From Enterobacter ludwigii (GTDB lineage Bacteria; Pseudomonadota; Gammaproteobacteria; Enterobacterales; Enterobacteriaceae), in contig CEFQ01000001.1 in NCBI GenBank assembly GCA_900068845.1, forward strand, positions 562,726 to 626,725: 64,000 bases of DNA, in the 5' to 3' direction. Made by a program: the position numbers and the translations under genes. The notes below the pieces were generated by a model. That model searched no databases and was not told the origin of the DNA. It saw only the letters and a list, made by a program, of their open reading frames with translations. Below are positions 19,588-28,665 of the stretch, piece after piece (position 1 is the stretch's first letter; each line of letters starts with the position of its first letter).

Positions 19588-22011
19588 ATGTCAGGTTGGC
19601 GTAAACTCTATTACAAATTATTGAATTTACCACTCTCTATTTTGGTAAAAAGTAAGGTCATTCCGACCGATCCCGTCTCCGAGCACGGGATCGATCCGAC
19701 ACGTCCAGTGATGTATGTTTTGCCTTATGATTCAAAGGCTGACCTACTCACGCTGCGTGCTCAATGCCTGAAACATGATCTGCCCGATCCGCTGGCTCCG
19801 CTGGAGATCGATGGCACCCTGCTGCCGCGTCACGTGTTTATTCACGATGGCCCACGCGTCATTCCCTATTTCGTGGCAAATCCCGAATCGGTAAAGCTGT
19901 TCCACGATTATCTGGATTTGCACCGCAGCAACCCGCAGCTTGATGTGCAAATGCTGCCGGTCGCGGTGATGTTTGGTCGCGCGCCGGGACGTGAAACATC
20001 CGGTGAGTCCACGCCACATCTGCGTATTCTCAATGGTGTTCAGAAGTTCTTCGCTATTTTGTGGCACGGCCGCGACAGCTTTGTGCGCTTTTCGCAAACC
20101 GTTTCGCTGCGCCAAATGGCGACCGAACACGGCACCGATAAGTCGATTGCGCAGAAGCTGGCTCGCGTGGCGCGTATTCACTTTGCCCGCCAACGTCTGG
20201 CCGCAGTCGGTCCGCGTCTGCCTGCGCGTCAGGATCTCTTCAATAAACTTTTGCAGTCCAAAGCGATTGAAAAAGCGGTAGAAGATGAAGCGCGCAGTAA
20301 AAAGATTTCCCATGAGAAAGCCCAGCAGAATGCCATTGAAATGATGGAAGAAGTGGCGGCGAACTTCTCTTATGAAGCCATTAAAGTCACTGACCGCGTG
20401 ATGGGATGGCTGTGGAGCCGCCTGTATCAGGGCATCAACGTTCATGGCGGTGAGCGCGTGCGTCAGCTGGCGCAGGATGGTCATGAGATTGTCTATGTGC
20501 CGTGCCACCGCAGCCACATGGATTATCTGCTGCTCTCCTACGTGCTTTATCATCAGGGACTTGTACCGCCGCATATCGCGGCGGGGATCAACCTTAACTT
20601 CTGGCCGGCCGGCCCGATTTTCCGGCGTTTAGGCGCGTTCTTTATTCGTCGTACCTTCAAGGGCAACAAACTCTATTCCACCGTGTTCCGTGAGTACCTC
20701 GGCGAGCTGTTTAGCCGTGGTTACTCGGTTGAATACTTCGTGGAAGGCGGACGTTCGCGTACCGGCCGTTTGCTGGACCCGAAAACCGGTACCTTATCAA
20801 TGACGCTGCAGGCGATGCTGCGCGGCGGCAGCCGTCCGATCACCTTCGTGCCGATTTACATTGGTTACGAGCACGTGATGGAGGTGGGGACTTACGCTAA
20901 AGAGCTGCGTGGCGCTGCCAAAGAGAAAGAGAGCTTCCTGCAGATGGTTCGGGGCTTGCGTAAACTGCGTAACCTCGGTCAGGGTTACGTCAATTTTGGC
21001 GAACCGCTGCCCTTGATGAACTACCTGAACAAAAACGTGCCAGAGTGGCGTGATGCGATCGATCCTATCGAACAACAACGTCCAGCCTGGATGACGCCCG
21101 CCGTAAATGATATTGCGGCGAAGCTGATGGTGCGCATCAACGAAGCTGGAGCGGCCAACGCCATGAACCTGTGCGTTACCGCGCTGCTGGCATCACGTCA
21201 GCGTTCACTGACCCGTGAACAGTTGATTGAGCAGTTAGAGTGCTACACCCAGCTACTGCGCAACGTGCCGTATTCGCCAGAAGCTACCGTGCCCGATATG
21301 AGTGCGGAAGCGCTGCTTGACCACGCCATGGGCATGAACAAGTTCGAGACCGAGCAAGATAATATTGGCGACATCATCATTCTGCCGCGTGAGCAAGCGG
21401 TGCTGATGACCTACTATCGCAACAACATCCATCATATGCTGGTGATGCCGTCGCTGATAGCCGCTATCGTGCAGCAGCATCGTGAAATCAGCGAAGCAGA
21501 ACTGCTGCGCCAGGTTAGCCTGGTGTACCCGATGTTGAAGAGCGAGCTGTTCCTGCGTTGGGACAAAGCGGAACTGCCTGCGCTGCTTAACGCACTCTGC
21601 ACAGAGATGGCGCGTCAGGGGCTGATCACGCTGCAAGACGGCATGCTGAAAATGACGCCGGCACGTCACCGTTCGCTGCAACTGCTGGCGGCGGGTATTC
21701 GTGAGACGCTACAGCGCTTCGCGATTACCTTCGCCATTCTCAGCGCGAAACCTGCCATCAACCGCGGCACGCTGGAGAAAGAGAGCCGCACGCTGGCTCA
21801 GCGCTTGTCTGTGCTGCACGGCATCAACGCACCCGAGTTCTTTGATAAAGCGGTGTTCACTGCGCTGGTACTCACGCTGCGTGATGAAGGTTACATCAGT
21901 GATAAAGGCGATGCCGATGCTGAGCGTAGCCATATGATGTGGCAGATGCTGGCGGAGTTAGTGACCAGCGACGTGCGTCTGACAATTGAAAGTGCCGTCG
22001 CCCACGATTAA
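19588..22011 (+). CDS. plsB: Glycerol-3-phosphate 1-O-acyltransferase PlsB
   Basis: PlsB makes lysophosphatidate at the inner membrane, the first step of phospholipid synthesis. From the ATG at 19588 ([17 protein letters not shown]) it is 807 residues, identical in length to E. coli PlsB. The acyltransferase block I is HRSHMD with catalytic H307 and D312, followed by FIRR and [13 protein letters not shown] two codons upstream (19582) sits at better spacing from GAGG, so the true protein may be two residues longer. A candidate sigmaE promoter lies upstream. Confidence 0.96.
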   Translation: MSGWRKLYYKLLNLPLSILVKSKVIPTDPVSEHGIDPTRPVMYVLPYDSKADLLTLRAQCLKHDLPDPLAPLEIDGTLLPRHVFIHDGPRVIPYFVANPESVKLFHDYLDLHRSNPQLDVQMLPVAVMFGRAPGRETSGESTPHLRILNGVQKFFAILWHGRDSFVRFSQTVSLRQMATEHGTDKSIAQKLARVARIHFARQRLAAVGPRLPARQDLFNKLLQSKAIEKAVEDEARSKKISHEKAQQNAIEMMEEVAANFSYEAIKVTDRVMGWLWSRLYQGINVHGGERVRQLAQDGHEIVYVPCHRSHMDYLLLSYVLYHQGLVPPHIAAGINLNFWPAGPIFRRLGAFFIRRTFKGNKLYSTVFREYLGELFSRGYSVEYFVEGGRSRTGRLLDPKTGTLSMTLQAMLRGGSRPITFVPIYIGYEHVMEVGTYAKELRGAAKEKESFLQMVRGLRKLRNLGQGYVNFGEPLPLMNYLNKNVPEWRDAIDPIEQQRPAWMTPAVNDIAAKLMVRINEAGAANAMNLCVTALLASRQRSLTREQLIEQLECYTQLLRNVPYSPEATVPDMSAEALLDHAMGMNKFETEQDNIGDIIILPREQAVLMTYYRNNIHHMLVMPSLIAAIVQQHREISEAELLRQVSLVYPMLKSELFLRWDKAELPALLNALCTEMARQGLITLQDGMLKMTPARHRSLQLLAAGIRETLQRFAITFAILSAKPAINRGTLEKESRTLAQRLSVLHGINAPEFFDKAVFTALVLTLRDEGYISDKGDADAERSHMMWQMLAELVTSDVRLTIESAVAHD

Positions 22012-22024
22012 CGCGGCGACAGGC

Positions 22025-22054
22025 AAATAAGGCGCACTCCGGTGCGCCTTATTT
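22025..22054. terminator. Bidirectional terminator between plsB and ubiA
   Basis: A 13-bp perfect stem (22025-22037 with 22042-22054) closes a TCCG loop. The stem ends in AAATAA and TTATTT, giving U-rich tails in both directions for the convergent genes. Confidence 0.9.
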
Positions 22055-22056
22055 GT

Positions 22057-22941
22057 TTACAGCAAATCCGCAAACGGCACGGTGCTGAGCAGAATGCCAA
22101 GAAACAGCACCATGCCAACATAGTTGTTATTCAGGAATGCCTGGAAACAGGGATCGCGCTCTCGCTGGGCAATCAGCTTCTGCTGATGCACAAACAAGCC
22201 TGCAGCCAGCAGCAGCGACCAATAAAACGCGCCGCTCAGATTGAGCATCATGCCCACTAGCGCCATCAGGCCAAGCGTAGCCAGCTGCAGCAAGCCAATA
22301 ATCAGTTTGTCGTAACGACCAAACAGAATCGCCGTCGACTTCACGCCAATCTTTACATCGTCATCGCGGTCAACCATCGCATATTGCGTGTCGTAGGCCA
22401 CCGTCCAGCAAATATTGGCCAGAAACACCAACCAGCAAACTAAAGGTAAGGACTCACTAACTGCCGCCCACCCCATTGGAATAGCCCAACCGAATGCTGC
22501 GCCCAACACCACTTGCGGCAAATGCGTATAGCGCTTCATAAACGGATACACCCACGCTAGCGCCAGTCCGCCAAATGACAGCAAAATGGTCATGGTGTTC
22601 ATGGTCAACACCAGCATAAACGCCAACAAGCCGAGCCCGGCAAACAGCAGTTTGGCTTCTTTCTCCGTTACCACGCCACTGGCCAGCGGACGCGATGCGG
22701 TACGCTTGACGTGACCATCGATTTTGCGGTCAGCATAATCGTTGATCACGCAACCCGCAGCACGCATCACAATCACACCGAGCACAAATACCAGCAGCAC
22801 CGGCAGCGGCGGAATCGCCATGCCCGAAAGCCACAGCGCCCACAAGGTAGGCCACAGCAATAGGACCGTGCCGATCGGTTTATCGATGCGCATCAGACGG
22901 CAGTAAGCCTGCCATTTGGTCATGGGTAAGGTATTTTGCAC
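22057..22941 (-). CDS. ubiA: 4-hydroxybenzoate octaprenyltransferase UbiA
   Basis: UbiA attaches the polyprenyl chain to 4-hydroxybenzoate in ubiquinone synthesis, in the inner membrane. The 294-residue protein has about eight spans and two Asp-rich sites, [15 protein letters not shown] and [12 protein letters not shown]. The GTG at 22941 is preferred because AAGGA precedes it; the ATG at 22923 lacks a ribosome binding site. It follows ubiC by 7 nt, forming the ubiCA operon. Confidence 0.95.
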   Translation of the reverse strand: MQNTLPMTKWQAYCRLMRIDKPIGTVLLLWPTLWALWLSGMAIPPLPVLLVFVLGVIVMRAAGCVINDYADRKIDGHVKRTASRPLASGVVTEKEAKLLFAGLGLLAFMLVLTMNTMTILLSFGGLALAWVYPFMKRYTHLPQVVLGAAFGWAIPMGWAAVSESLPLVCWLVFLANICWTVAYDTQYAMVDRDDDVKIGVKSTAILFGRYDKLIIGLLQLATLGLMALVGMMLNLSGAFYWSLLLAAGLFVHQQKLIAQRERDPCFQAFLNNNYVGMVLFLGILLSTVPFADLL

Positions 22942-22948
22942 AGTGGTT

Positions 22949-23467
22949 TTATCCTTGATCCAGCGCGCGATAAAGCGGCGACGCGGGTAAAAACAGTTCA
23001 GTTAACAGCAGCGGTTTGCCCGACAAACGCAGGCGGGAACGGCGTCCCCACAAATCGCCAACCTGACCCGGATCGATAAAATCGCGGCTCAAGGTCGATG
23101 AAGAAAACAGATAGCGCCCAAGCGGTCTTGTGCCGAGCTGTTGCAGCATCTGCTCAGGGCCGTTCAAGGTGCTTTCCGGCACCACGGTGCGGCCGATCAG
23201 CCAGGGTTCACCATCGCCGCACAGCACAATTTCGCGTAGCCAAAACCGTTGGTCAGCGGGCAGGAATTCAGCTTCATCCATTACCTCATTGGCACCAATG
23301 AACGCCTCGCGGATGAGTTCTACCGTTACGTGCTGGCAATGCTGCTCAAAGCGACGCGTCATGGAATCTTCTTCCATTAACCAATCAAGTAGCGGGGCTG
23401 AAAGCTGCGGGGAAGAGGCTGGCAGCCAGTGCAGTGCGCGTAACTGGCGCAGCGCGTCATGCGACAT
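22949..23467 (-). CDS. ubiC: Chorismate pyruvate-lyase UbiC
   Basis: UbiC converts chorismate to 4-hydroxybenzoate and pyruvate, the first step of ubiquinone synthesis. The 172-residue protein matches E. coli UbiC, including the WLREI strand, GRTVVP, GRYLF, and the C-terminal [23 protein letters not shown]. It is the first gene of ubiCA. A hairpin without a T run (23519-23540) precedes it. Confidence 0.95.
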   Translation of the reverse strand: MSHDALRQLRALHWLPASSPQLSAPLLDWLMEEDSMTRRFEQHCQHVTVELIREAFIGANEVMDEAEFLPADQRFWLREIVLCGDGEPWLIGRTVVPESTLNGPEQMLQQLGTRPLGRYLFSSSTLSRDFIDPGQVGDLWGRRSRLRLSGKPLLLTELFLPASPLYRALDQG

Positions 23468-23559
23468 CAGGACATCTCCGGAAAAAAAGTTGCCCTAGTC
23501 TAACGCAGAGGAGAATGCGTGGCACTGCTCGTTGTGCCACGTCATCAAAAGAAGGGTAA

Positions 23560-23970
23560 TTACTCGCGCTTCAAGCGATTACTGTTCGCCAGCCACAGTG
23601 TCACCACCAAAATCAAAATCGCCGCAGAGTAATAGAGCGTATCAAACGGATTTTTATGGTCGACGATGATCAGGCGAATAATGGCGGTGATGCCAATGTA
23701 GATAAAATAGCGCAGTGGGAAGTGATAGCCCGACTGAAAGTACTTCACAATCAGGGCGATAAATTCGAAATAAAGGAAATAGATGACGATACCTTCAATC
23801 AGCAGATATGAAGAGGTCTGCTCGCCGGTGCTGAACAGCACATTGGCCAGATGAATGGTTTCTTTACCCAGGAACACCACCAGAATAATGGCCAGGATGA
23901 TCAGCCCAATGTTAAGCACCCACTGCAGTGCTAATGAAATATATTGCCCAACCCCTGTTTTTATTGTCAT
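23560..23970 (-). CDS. psiE: Phosphate-starvation-inducible protein PsiE
   Basis: The 136-residue product has four membrane spans and matches E. coli PsiE, including [26 protein letters not shown]. PsiE is induced by phosphate starvation and its function is unknown. A consensus CRP site lies about 50 nt upstream, consistent with the reported dual control of E. coli psiE by PhoB and CRP. A Pho box was not clearly recognised. It lies downstream of the PhnR-like regulator gene. Confidence 0.93.
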   Translation of the reverse strand: MTIKTGVGQYISLALQWVLNIGLIILAIILVVFLGKETIHLANVLFSTGEQTSSYLLIEGIVIYFLYFEFIALIVKYFQSGYHFPLRYFIYIGITAIIRLIIVDHKNPFDTLYYSAAILILVVTLWLANSNRLKRE

Positions 23971-24020
23971 TTTTTTGCGCCTTAGTCTCTCAAGAACTCT
24001 CTGGCGCTATCATGCTGCAG

Positions 24021-24036
24021 TGTGATCAAAATCACA
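24021..24036. promoter_or_regulatory. CRP site upstream of psiE
   Basis: TGTGATCAAAATCACA has both perfect half-sites, TGTGA and TCACA, six bases apart. It is about 50 nt before the psiE start. Confidence 0.8.
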
Positions 24037-24040
24037 ATAT

Positions 24041-24739
24041 TTATACTTCGACATCCACGCACAGTGCATCGTAGCGCCAGAACTCGCAGTCGCAGTCAAT
24101 GACCCGCTTATGCTGATCGCGGTTGATGCGCGTGATCAGCAAACCCGGCGTACCGCTCGCCACATTCAGTGCGGGCGCAGCACGCACCGGCAGCGGCCCC
24201 GGCAAAATAGTAAAGCGCGCCCCACCGTAACGAATGCCGTAACGCTGGTCATAGAGATCGGTCAGTGAGCGCGTGAGATCTTCATCCAGCAATCCCGGAA
24301 AATAAAGGGGATTAAGGTAGTGTTCGACATACAACACGGCACGACCGTCAATGCGACGCAAGCGGCGAATACGGTAAACCTTGTCGCCTTCGAATAGTTG
24401 CAGATGACGCGCAATCGCCAGCTGCGCCGGCACTTCACGCGCCTCCAGCACTTCAGTACTGGCAATGCGCCCTTGCTCGGCGGCCATGGCGTGAAAATGG
24501 CTGTGATGCGAAGGGTTATATACCAACCTCGGCGGTGCAAGGAACCAACCACGACGCAATTCACGGTAGATAACGCCTTGCGCTTCCAGCAAACCCAGCG
24601 CCTCGCGCAGCGTGATGCGCGTGGTGGAGTATTGTTCACTTAAGCTGCGTTCAGCTGGCAAGCGACCGCTGGCAAATTCACCGTTTTCAATACGTTCCCG
24701 CAGACCTGCCGCAATCACATCCGCCGTTTTCGATAACAT
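24041..24739 (-). CDS. GntR/HutC-family (UTRA) regulator, PhnR-like
   Basis: The protein has an N-terminal GntR winged helix (about 1-60, with RLPAERSLSEQYSTTRITLREALGLLEAQG) and a C-terminal UTRA ligand-binding domain, like Salmonella PhnR of the 2-aminoethylphosphonate system. The ATG at 24739 has GAGG at 8-nt spacing; an upstream TTG at 24763 has none, so 232 residues are preferred. It diverges from an ABC transporter operon that it probably represses. A candidate Pho box lies 34 nt before its start, and an operator-like dyad lies before the transporter. Confidence 0.85.
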   Translation of the reverse strand: MLSKTADVIAAGLRERIENGEFASGRLPAERSLSEQYSTTRITLREALGLLEAQGVIYRELRRGWFLAPPRLVYNPSHHSHFHAMAAEQGRIASTEVLEAREVPAQLAIARHLQLFEGDKVYRIRRLRRIDGRAVLYVEHYLNPLYFPGLLDEDLTRSLTDLYDQRYGIRYGGARFTILPGPLPVRAAPALNVASGTPGLLITRINRDQHKRVIDCDCEFWRYDALCVDVEV

Positions 24740-24772
24740 TTTTTCAGCCTCATTTTGGGGCAAATCTGCACT

Positions 24773-24801
24773 ATGACAGTTCGATGACTACAATGTGACA
24801 A
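24773..24801 (-). promoter_or_regulatory. Candidate three-unit PhoB (Pho) box
   Basis: On the minus strand the heptamers TTGTCAC, TAGTCAT and CTGTCAT follow each other with 4-nt spacers, the exact 11-bp periodicity of PhoB sites. The last is a perfect CTGTCAT. The orientation points to the regulator gene, but the site is also in the promoter region of the divergent transporter. Confidence 0.6.
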
Positions 24802-24918
24802 GAGTCATCCCAAGCATTAGCGCGCTGTAACCGCATGTGGATTGTCGCGCCACACCCCATTTCACCACCATGGTCATAAAACCTTCATCTACACGGGCTA
24901 CATTGGCTCGGTTCTTGC

Positions 24919-24930
24919 TGGACTAGACCA
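24919..24930. promoter_or_regulatory. Candidate UTRA-regulator operator before the transporter operon
   Basis: TGGACTAGACCA is one base in each arm from TGGTCTAGACCA-type dyads bound by many HutC/UTRA regulators. It lies 35 nt upstream of the binding-protein start, a position suited to repression by the adjacent regulator. Confidence 0.6.
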
Positions 24931-24964
24931 AGAAGTCCCACAACATATACCGGGAGCAATCGAG

Positions 24965-26026
24965 ATGAAAGCGTTTATCGCCTCTGTAGTAGCCAGTGCC
25001 GTGCTGCTTGCGCTGCCTGCCGCGCAAGCCGCAGATAATGACCTCGCCGCGTTAGAGAAGGCCGCGCGCGCCGAAGGTCAGGTTAATAGCGTCGGCATGC
25101 CCGACAGTTGGGCTAACTGGAAAGATACCTGGAGTGACCTCAACAGCAAATATGGCCTGAAGCACAGCGACACCGACATGTCCTCCGCCCAGGAACTGGC
25201 AAAATTTGCTGCAGAGAAAGAGAACGCCAGCGCCGATGTCGGTGATGTGGGCGCGGCTTTCGGTCCGATTGCCGTCGCTAAAGGCGTGGCGCAACCGTAT
25301 AAACCCACGCATTGGGATCAAATCCCGAGCTGGGCGAAAGACCCGGATGGTAACTGGATGCTGGCCTATACCGGCACCATCGCATTCCTGGTGGATAAGC
25401 AGCAGGTTAAAGATGTGCCGCATAGCTGGGCCGATCTGAAAAAAGGTAAGTATGTGGTCACTATCGGTGATGTCGGCACCGCTGCTCAGGCGGCTAACGG
25501 TGTATTAGCGGCCAGCTATGCATTGGGCGGTGACGAGAAGAATGTGAAACCGGCGCTGAGTTTCTTCGGCGATCTGGCAAAAGAAGGTCGTCTTGGCGTG
25601 ACCGATCCCGTGATCGCTAACATCGAGAAAGGCGAGATCCAGGTTGCTGTGGTGTGGGACTTCAACGGTCTCAACTACCGCGATCAGATCGATAAAAATC
25701 GCTACGAAGTGGTTATCCCGTCAGATGGCTCTGTCACTTCTGGCTACACCACCATTATCAACAAATACGCCAAACATCCGAACGCGGCCAAGCTAGCGCG
25801 TGAATTCATCTTGTCTGACGAAGGTCAGATCAACCTGGCAAAAGGCTATGCGCGTCCGATTCGTGCCGAGCATTTAACCCTGCCAGCGGACGTGCAGGCC
25901 AAACTGCTGCCACAGTCTGAGTATAAAAATGCGCGTCCAATTAAAGACCAGGCCGCATGGGATAAAACCTCCAAAATGCTGCCGCGCCTGTGGCAAGAGA
26001 ACGTGATCATCAATATGAAGCAGTGA
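24965..26026 (+). CDS. ABC transporter periplasmic binding protein, possibly for a phosphonate or organophosphate
   Basis: The 353-residue protein has a signal peptide (MKAFIASVVASAVLLALPAAQA). The mature part is of the type II fold used for iron, polyamines and 2-aminoethylphosphonate (DVGDVGAAFGPIAVAKG, and VVWDFNGLNYRDQI). The ATG at 24965 has GGAG at 8-nt spacing and gives a proper signal peptide; a longer ORF upstream does not. It is the first gene of a five-gene operon with two permeases, an ATPase and a hydrolase. The substrate is inferred from the PhnR-like regulator and the hydrolase, not from the binding site. Confidence 0.85.
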   Translation: MKAFIASVVASAVLLALPAAQAADNDLAALEKAARAEGQVNSVGMPDSWANWKDTWSDLNSKYGLKHSDTDMSSAQELAKFAAEKENASADVGDVGAAFGPIAVAKGVAQPYKPTHWDQIPSWAKDPDGNWMLAYTGTIAFLVDKQQVKDVPHSWADLKKGKYVVTIGDVGTAAQAANGVLAASYALGGDEKNVKPALSFFGDLAKEGRLGVTDPVIANIEKGEIQVAVVWDFNGLNYRDQIDKNRYEVVIPSDGSVTSGYTTIINKYAKHPNAAKLAREFILSDEGQINLAKGYARPIRAEHLTLPADVQAKLLPQSEYKNARPIKDQAAWDKTSKMLPRLWQENVIINMKQ

Positions 26027-26049
26027 TGTAGCGTGGTTCGGCTATGTTC

Positions 26050-26160
26050 GATAGTCACATCACGCACTCATTGTAGCGGCGCGATTTATCGCGCTGTGTT
26101 GATGTGACTATCACGCATACCGAGCTCGCTGAGGTCATGCGCAATAAATTGCGCCGCTAC
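26050..26160. repeat. Family B palindrome pair with outer inverted repeat, inside the operon
   Basis: Two inverted units, at 26073-26094 and 26139-26160, share GCGGCGCRATTTATYGCGC. In addition, GATAGTCACATC (26050-26061) and its exact complement GATGTGACTATC (26101-26112) bracket the first unit. The element lies between the binding-protein gene and the hydrolase gene, where REP-type hairpins often protect upstream mRNA. Confidence 0.85.
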
Positions 26161-26212
26161 GGTATGTGTGGGCATTAATTTCTTATTGAAAGCATTTCGT
26201 AAGGAGCAAGGG

Positions 26213-27022
26213 ATGAAAACAATCCTGGTGGTGTTGGATGGGCTGAGTAATCAGGTGGCGCAGCATGCAATGGGCTATTTGTTTGCCGAATGCGCGCAGG
26301 GCAACGGCCAATATTACACGCTGACCTGCGAGCTGCCTTCGCTGTCGCGACCGCTGTACGAATGCATTCTCACCGGCATTCCACCGGTGCGCAGCGGCAT
26401 TATTCACAACGGCGTCAATCGCTTGAGTAATCAGCGCAGTATCTTCCATTACGCGCGTGCTGCCGGTCTCATCACCGCAGCGGCCGCCTATCACTGGGTG
26501 AGTGAACTCTACAATCAATCCCCATTCAACGCGGCGCGTGACCGGCATACGGTCGCGCCCGAGCTGCCAATTCAATTTGGGCATTTTTACTGGGACGACG
26601 GTTACCCGGATTCCCACCTGTTTGAGGACGCAGAATGCCTGCGCTTGCGGCACGATCCCGACTTCCTGCTGATTCACCCGATGAACATTGATGATGCCGG
26701 GCACAAGCACAGCCTTTCATCGCCGCAATATCGTAACCGCGCGCGCATGGCCGATGGTTATCTGTCGCAGTGGATGCCGGGCTGGCTGGCGGCGGGTTAT
26801 CAGGTAATTGTCACCGCCGATCACGGCATGAATGATGACCGCTCACACGGCGGCATATTGCCGGAAGAGACGCAGGTGCCGCTGTTTGTGTTTGGCCAGG
26901 GCTTCTCACTGCAACCGGATCTTCAGCCGCAACAAACTGAACTGTGCGGCATCGTTTGCACCTTGCTCGGCGTTGAACATGACAAGCCGGTATGTCACGC
27001 GTTACTGGCGGAGCCGCAGTAA
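26213..27022 (+). CDS. Alkaline-phosphatase-superfamily hydrolase (phosphodiesterase/phosphonate hydrolase type)
   Basis: The 269-residue protein has the two-metal site of the superfamily: D9 in VVLDG, a probable Ser nucleophile S45 in LPSLSRPLYECILTG, D160 and H164 in DDAGHKH, D203-H204 in TADHGM, and H212 in SHGG. Related enzymes include nucleotide pyrophosphatase/phosphodiesterases and phosphonoacetate hydrolase. There is no signal peptide, so it should act on substrate after import. The start has AAGGAG at 6 nt. It overlaps the next permease by one base (TAATG). The exact substrate is unknown. Confidence 0.82.
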   Translation: MKTILVVLDGLSNQVAQHAMGYLFAECAQGNGQYYTLTCELPSLSRPLYECILTGIPPVRSGIIHNGVNRLSNQRSIFHYARAAGLITAAAAYHWVSELYNQSPFNAARDRHTVAPELPIQFGHFYWDDGYPDSHLFEDAECLRLRHDPDFLLIHPMNIDDAGHKHSLSSPQYRNRARMADGYLSQWMPGWLAAGYQVIVTADHGMNDDRSHGGILPEETQVPLFVFGQGFSLQPDLQPQQTELCGIVCTLLGVEHDKPVCHALLAEPQ

Positions 27023-27867
27023 TGAAGGGCAAAACGCTCGCGTCCCTGCTGCTGCTGCCTTTTGCCCTGTTTTGGGTGGCCTTCCAGCTCGCGCCGCTGC
27101 TGTGGATTGCCATTAACAGTTTCTGGAGCGACATCAACACGCGTTGGGGTATTGATAACTATAGCGATATTCTCACCTCGCCGTTCTATTTGCAGGCGTT
27201 TCGTCTGTCGCTGGATATCTCCATCTGGTCGAGCATTTACGGCCTGCTGATTTCACTGGTGGCCGGCTATTCGCTGCATCAGCTCGGCAGCGGCCGTTTT
27301 CAGCGCTTTTTGATGTCATTTACCAATATGACCAGCAACTTTGCCGGCGTGCCACTGGCGTTTGCCTTTGTCATCCTGCTCGGTTTGAACGGTTGTCTGA
27401 CACTGCTGCTGCGCCATTACGGCGTGCTGGAAGGCTTCAAGCTGTTCTCGCGGGATGGCATGGTGCTGGTTTATACCTGGTTCCAAATCCCACTCGGCAT
27501 TTTGCTGCTCTATCCGGCGTTTGATGGCTTGCGGCAGGATTGGCAAGAATCCGCCGCGCTGCTAGGGGCGGGCCGTTGGCGCTATTGGTGGCACATCGGT
27601 TTGCCGATTCTGTTCCCAGCGCTGCTCGGTACTTTCGTGATTTTGCTGGCTAATGCGCTCGGCGCGTATGCCACCATTTATGCGCTCACCACCGGTAACT
27701 TTAACGTGGTGCCGGTGCGCATTGCCGCGCTGGTATCGGGCGACATCTCGCTTGATCCCAACACCGGCGGCGCGCTGGCGATGCTGCTGGTGCTAATCAT
27801 GGCGCTGATTACCGTGGTGCAGCAGTATCTGGTGCGCCGCAGCTATCTCAACGCAAAACCTTCCTGA
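27022..27867 (+). CDS. ABC transporter permease 1 of the phosphonate-type operon
   Basis: The 281-residue inner-membrane protein has six predicted spans and the cytoplasmic coupling motif ESAALLGAGRWRYWWHIGLPILFPALLG (EAA loop) near residue 175-202. Its ATG overlaps the stop of the hydrolase gene, showing translational coupling. Together with the second permease it would form the transmembrane channel. Confidence 0.9.
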   Translation: MKGKTLASLLLLPFALFWVAFQLAPLLWIAINSFWSDINTRWGIDNYSDILTSPFYLQAFRLSLDISIWSSIYGLLISLVAGYSLHQLGSGRFQRFLMSFTNMTSNFAGVPLAFAFVILLGLNGCLTLLLRHYGVLEGFKLFSRDGMVLVYTWFQIPLGILLLYPAFDGLRQDWQESAALLGAGRWRYWWHIGLPILFPALLGTFVILLANALGAYATIYALTTGNFNVVPVRIAALVSGDISLDPNTGGALAMLLVLIMALITVVQQYLVRRSYLNAKPS

Positions 27868-27877
27868 GGAGCCACTC

Positions 27878-28663
27878 TTGTCGCGCGCGGAAAAATTTTA
27901 CCATCGCCTGATTGTCTGGCTGCTGCTGTGCATCTTAGCCGCACCGCTGCTGGCGACGCTGCTCTACGGCATTTCCACCAGCTGGAGCGACACCATCCTG
28001 CCGCAGGGCTTTACGCTGAAGTGGCTCACCGCGCTGTGGAGCGATCCGCGTTTCCTGACTGCGCTCGGTCATTCGCTGCTGGTTTGTTTTGGTGCGCTGC
28101 TGTTCTCGCTGGTGCTGGTGCTGCCTGCCATGTTTGTGATTGCTTACTACTATCCAAAACTGGATGCGGTGATGAACGTGCTGATCCTGATGCCGTTCGC
28201 CGTGCCGCCGGTCGTTTCATCGGTCGGCCTGCTGCAGCTTTATTCGTCGTCACCGCTGATGCTGACTGGCACGCCGTGGATTTTGATCGGCTGCTATTTC
28301 ACCATCGCCTTACCGTTTATCTATCGCGCCATCTCCAACAATATGCAGGCGATCAACCTGAAAGAGCTGATTGATGCCGCGCAGTTGCTCGGTGCCAGCA
28401 CGTGGCAAGCGGCGCTGTTTGTGGTACTGCCAAACCTGCGCAAAGGCGTGTTTATTGCTGTGTTGCTCTCCTTCTCCTTCCTGATTGGTGAGTTTGTCTT
28501 CGCCAATATGCTGGTCGGTACTCGCTATGAAACCTTGCAGGTTTACCTGTTTAACATGCGCAACGGCAGCGGCCACTTTACCAGTGCGCTGGTGATCTCC
28601 TATTTTGCTGTCGTCCTGCTGGTCACCTGGCTGGCGAATGCCCTCAACCCTGAACGAGGCTGA
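27878..28663 (+). CDS. ABC transporter permease 2 of the phosphonate-type operon
   Basis: The 261-residue permease has six spans and the EAA motif DAAQLLGASTWQAALFVVLPNLRKGVF. It begins at a TTG codon preceded by GAGGAG at good spacing; no nearby ATG fits. It lies 10 nt after permease 1 and 2 nt before the ATPase gene. It belongs to the same family as PotC/PhnV-type permeases. Confidence 0.88.
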   Translation: MSRAEKFYHRLIVWLLLCILAAPLLATLLYGISTSWSDTILPQGFTLKWLTALWSDPRFLTALGHSLLVCFGALLFSLVLVLPAMFVIAYYYPKLDAVMNVLILMPFAVPPVVSSVGLLQLYSSSPLMLTGTPWILIGCYFTIALPFIYRAISNNMQAINLKELIDAAQLLGASTWQAALFVVLPNLRKGVFIAVLLSFSFLIGEFVFANMLVGTRYETLQVYLFNMRNGSGHFTSALVISYFAVVLLVTWLANALNPERG

Positions 28664-28665
28664 TC

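Noticed and set aside
19744..20574. 276-codon ORF antisense to plsB
   Set aside because: It lies wholly inside the conserved plsB gene, shows no family motif and has the composition expected of a reverse-frame shadow in GC-rich coding DNA.
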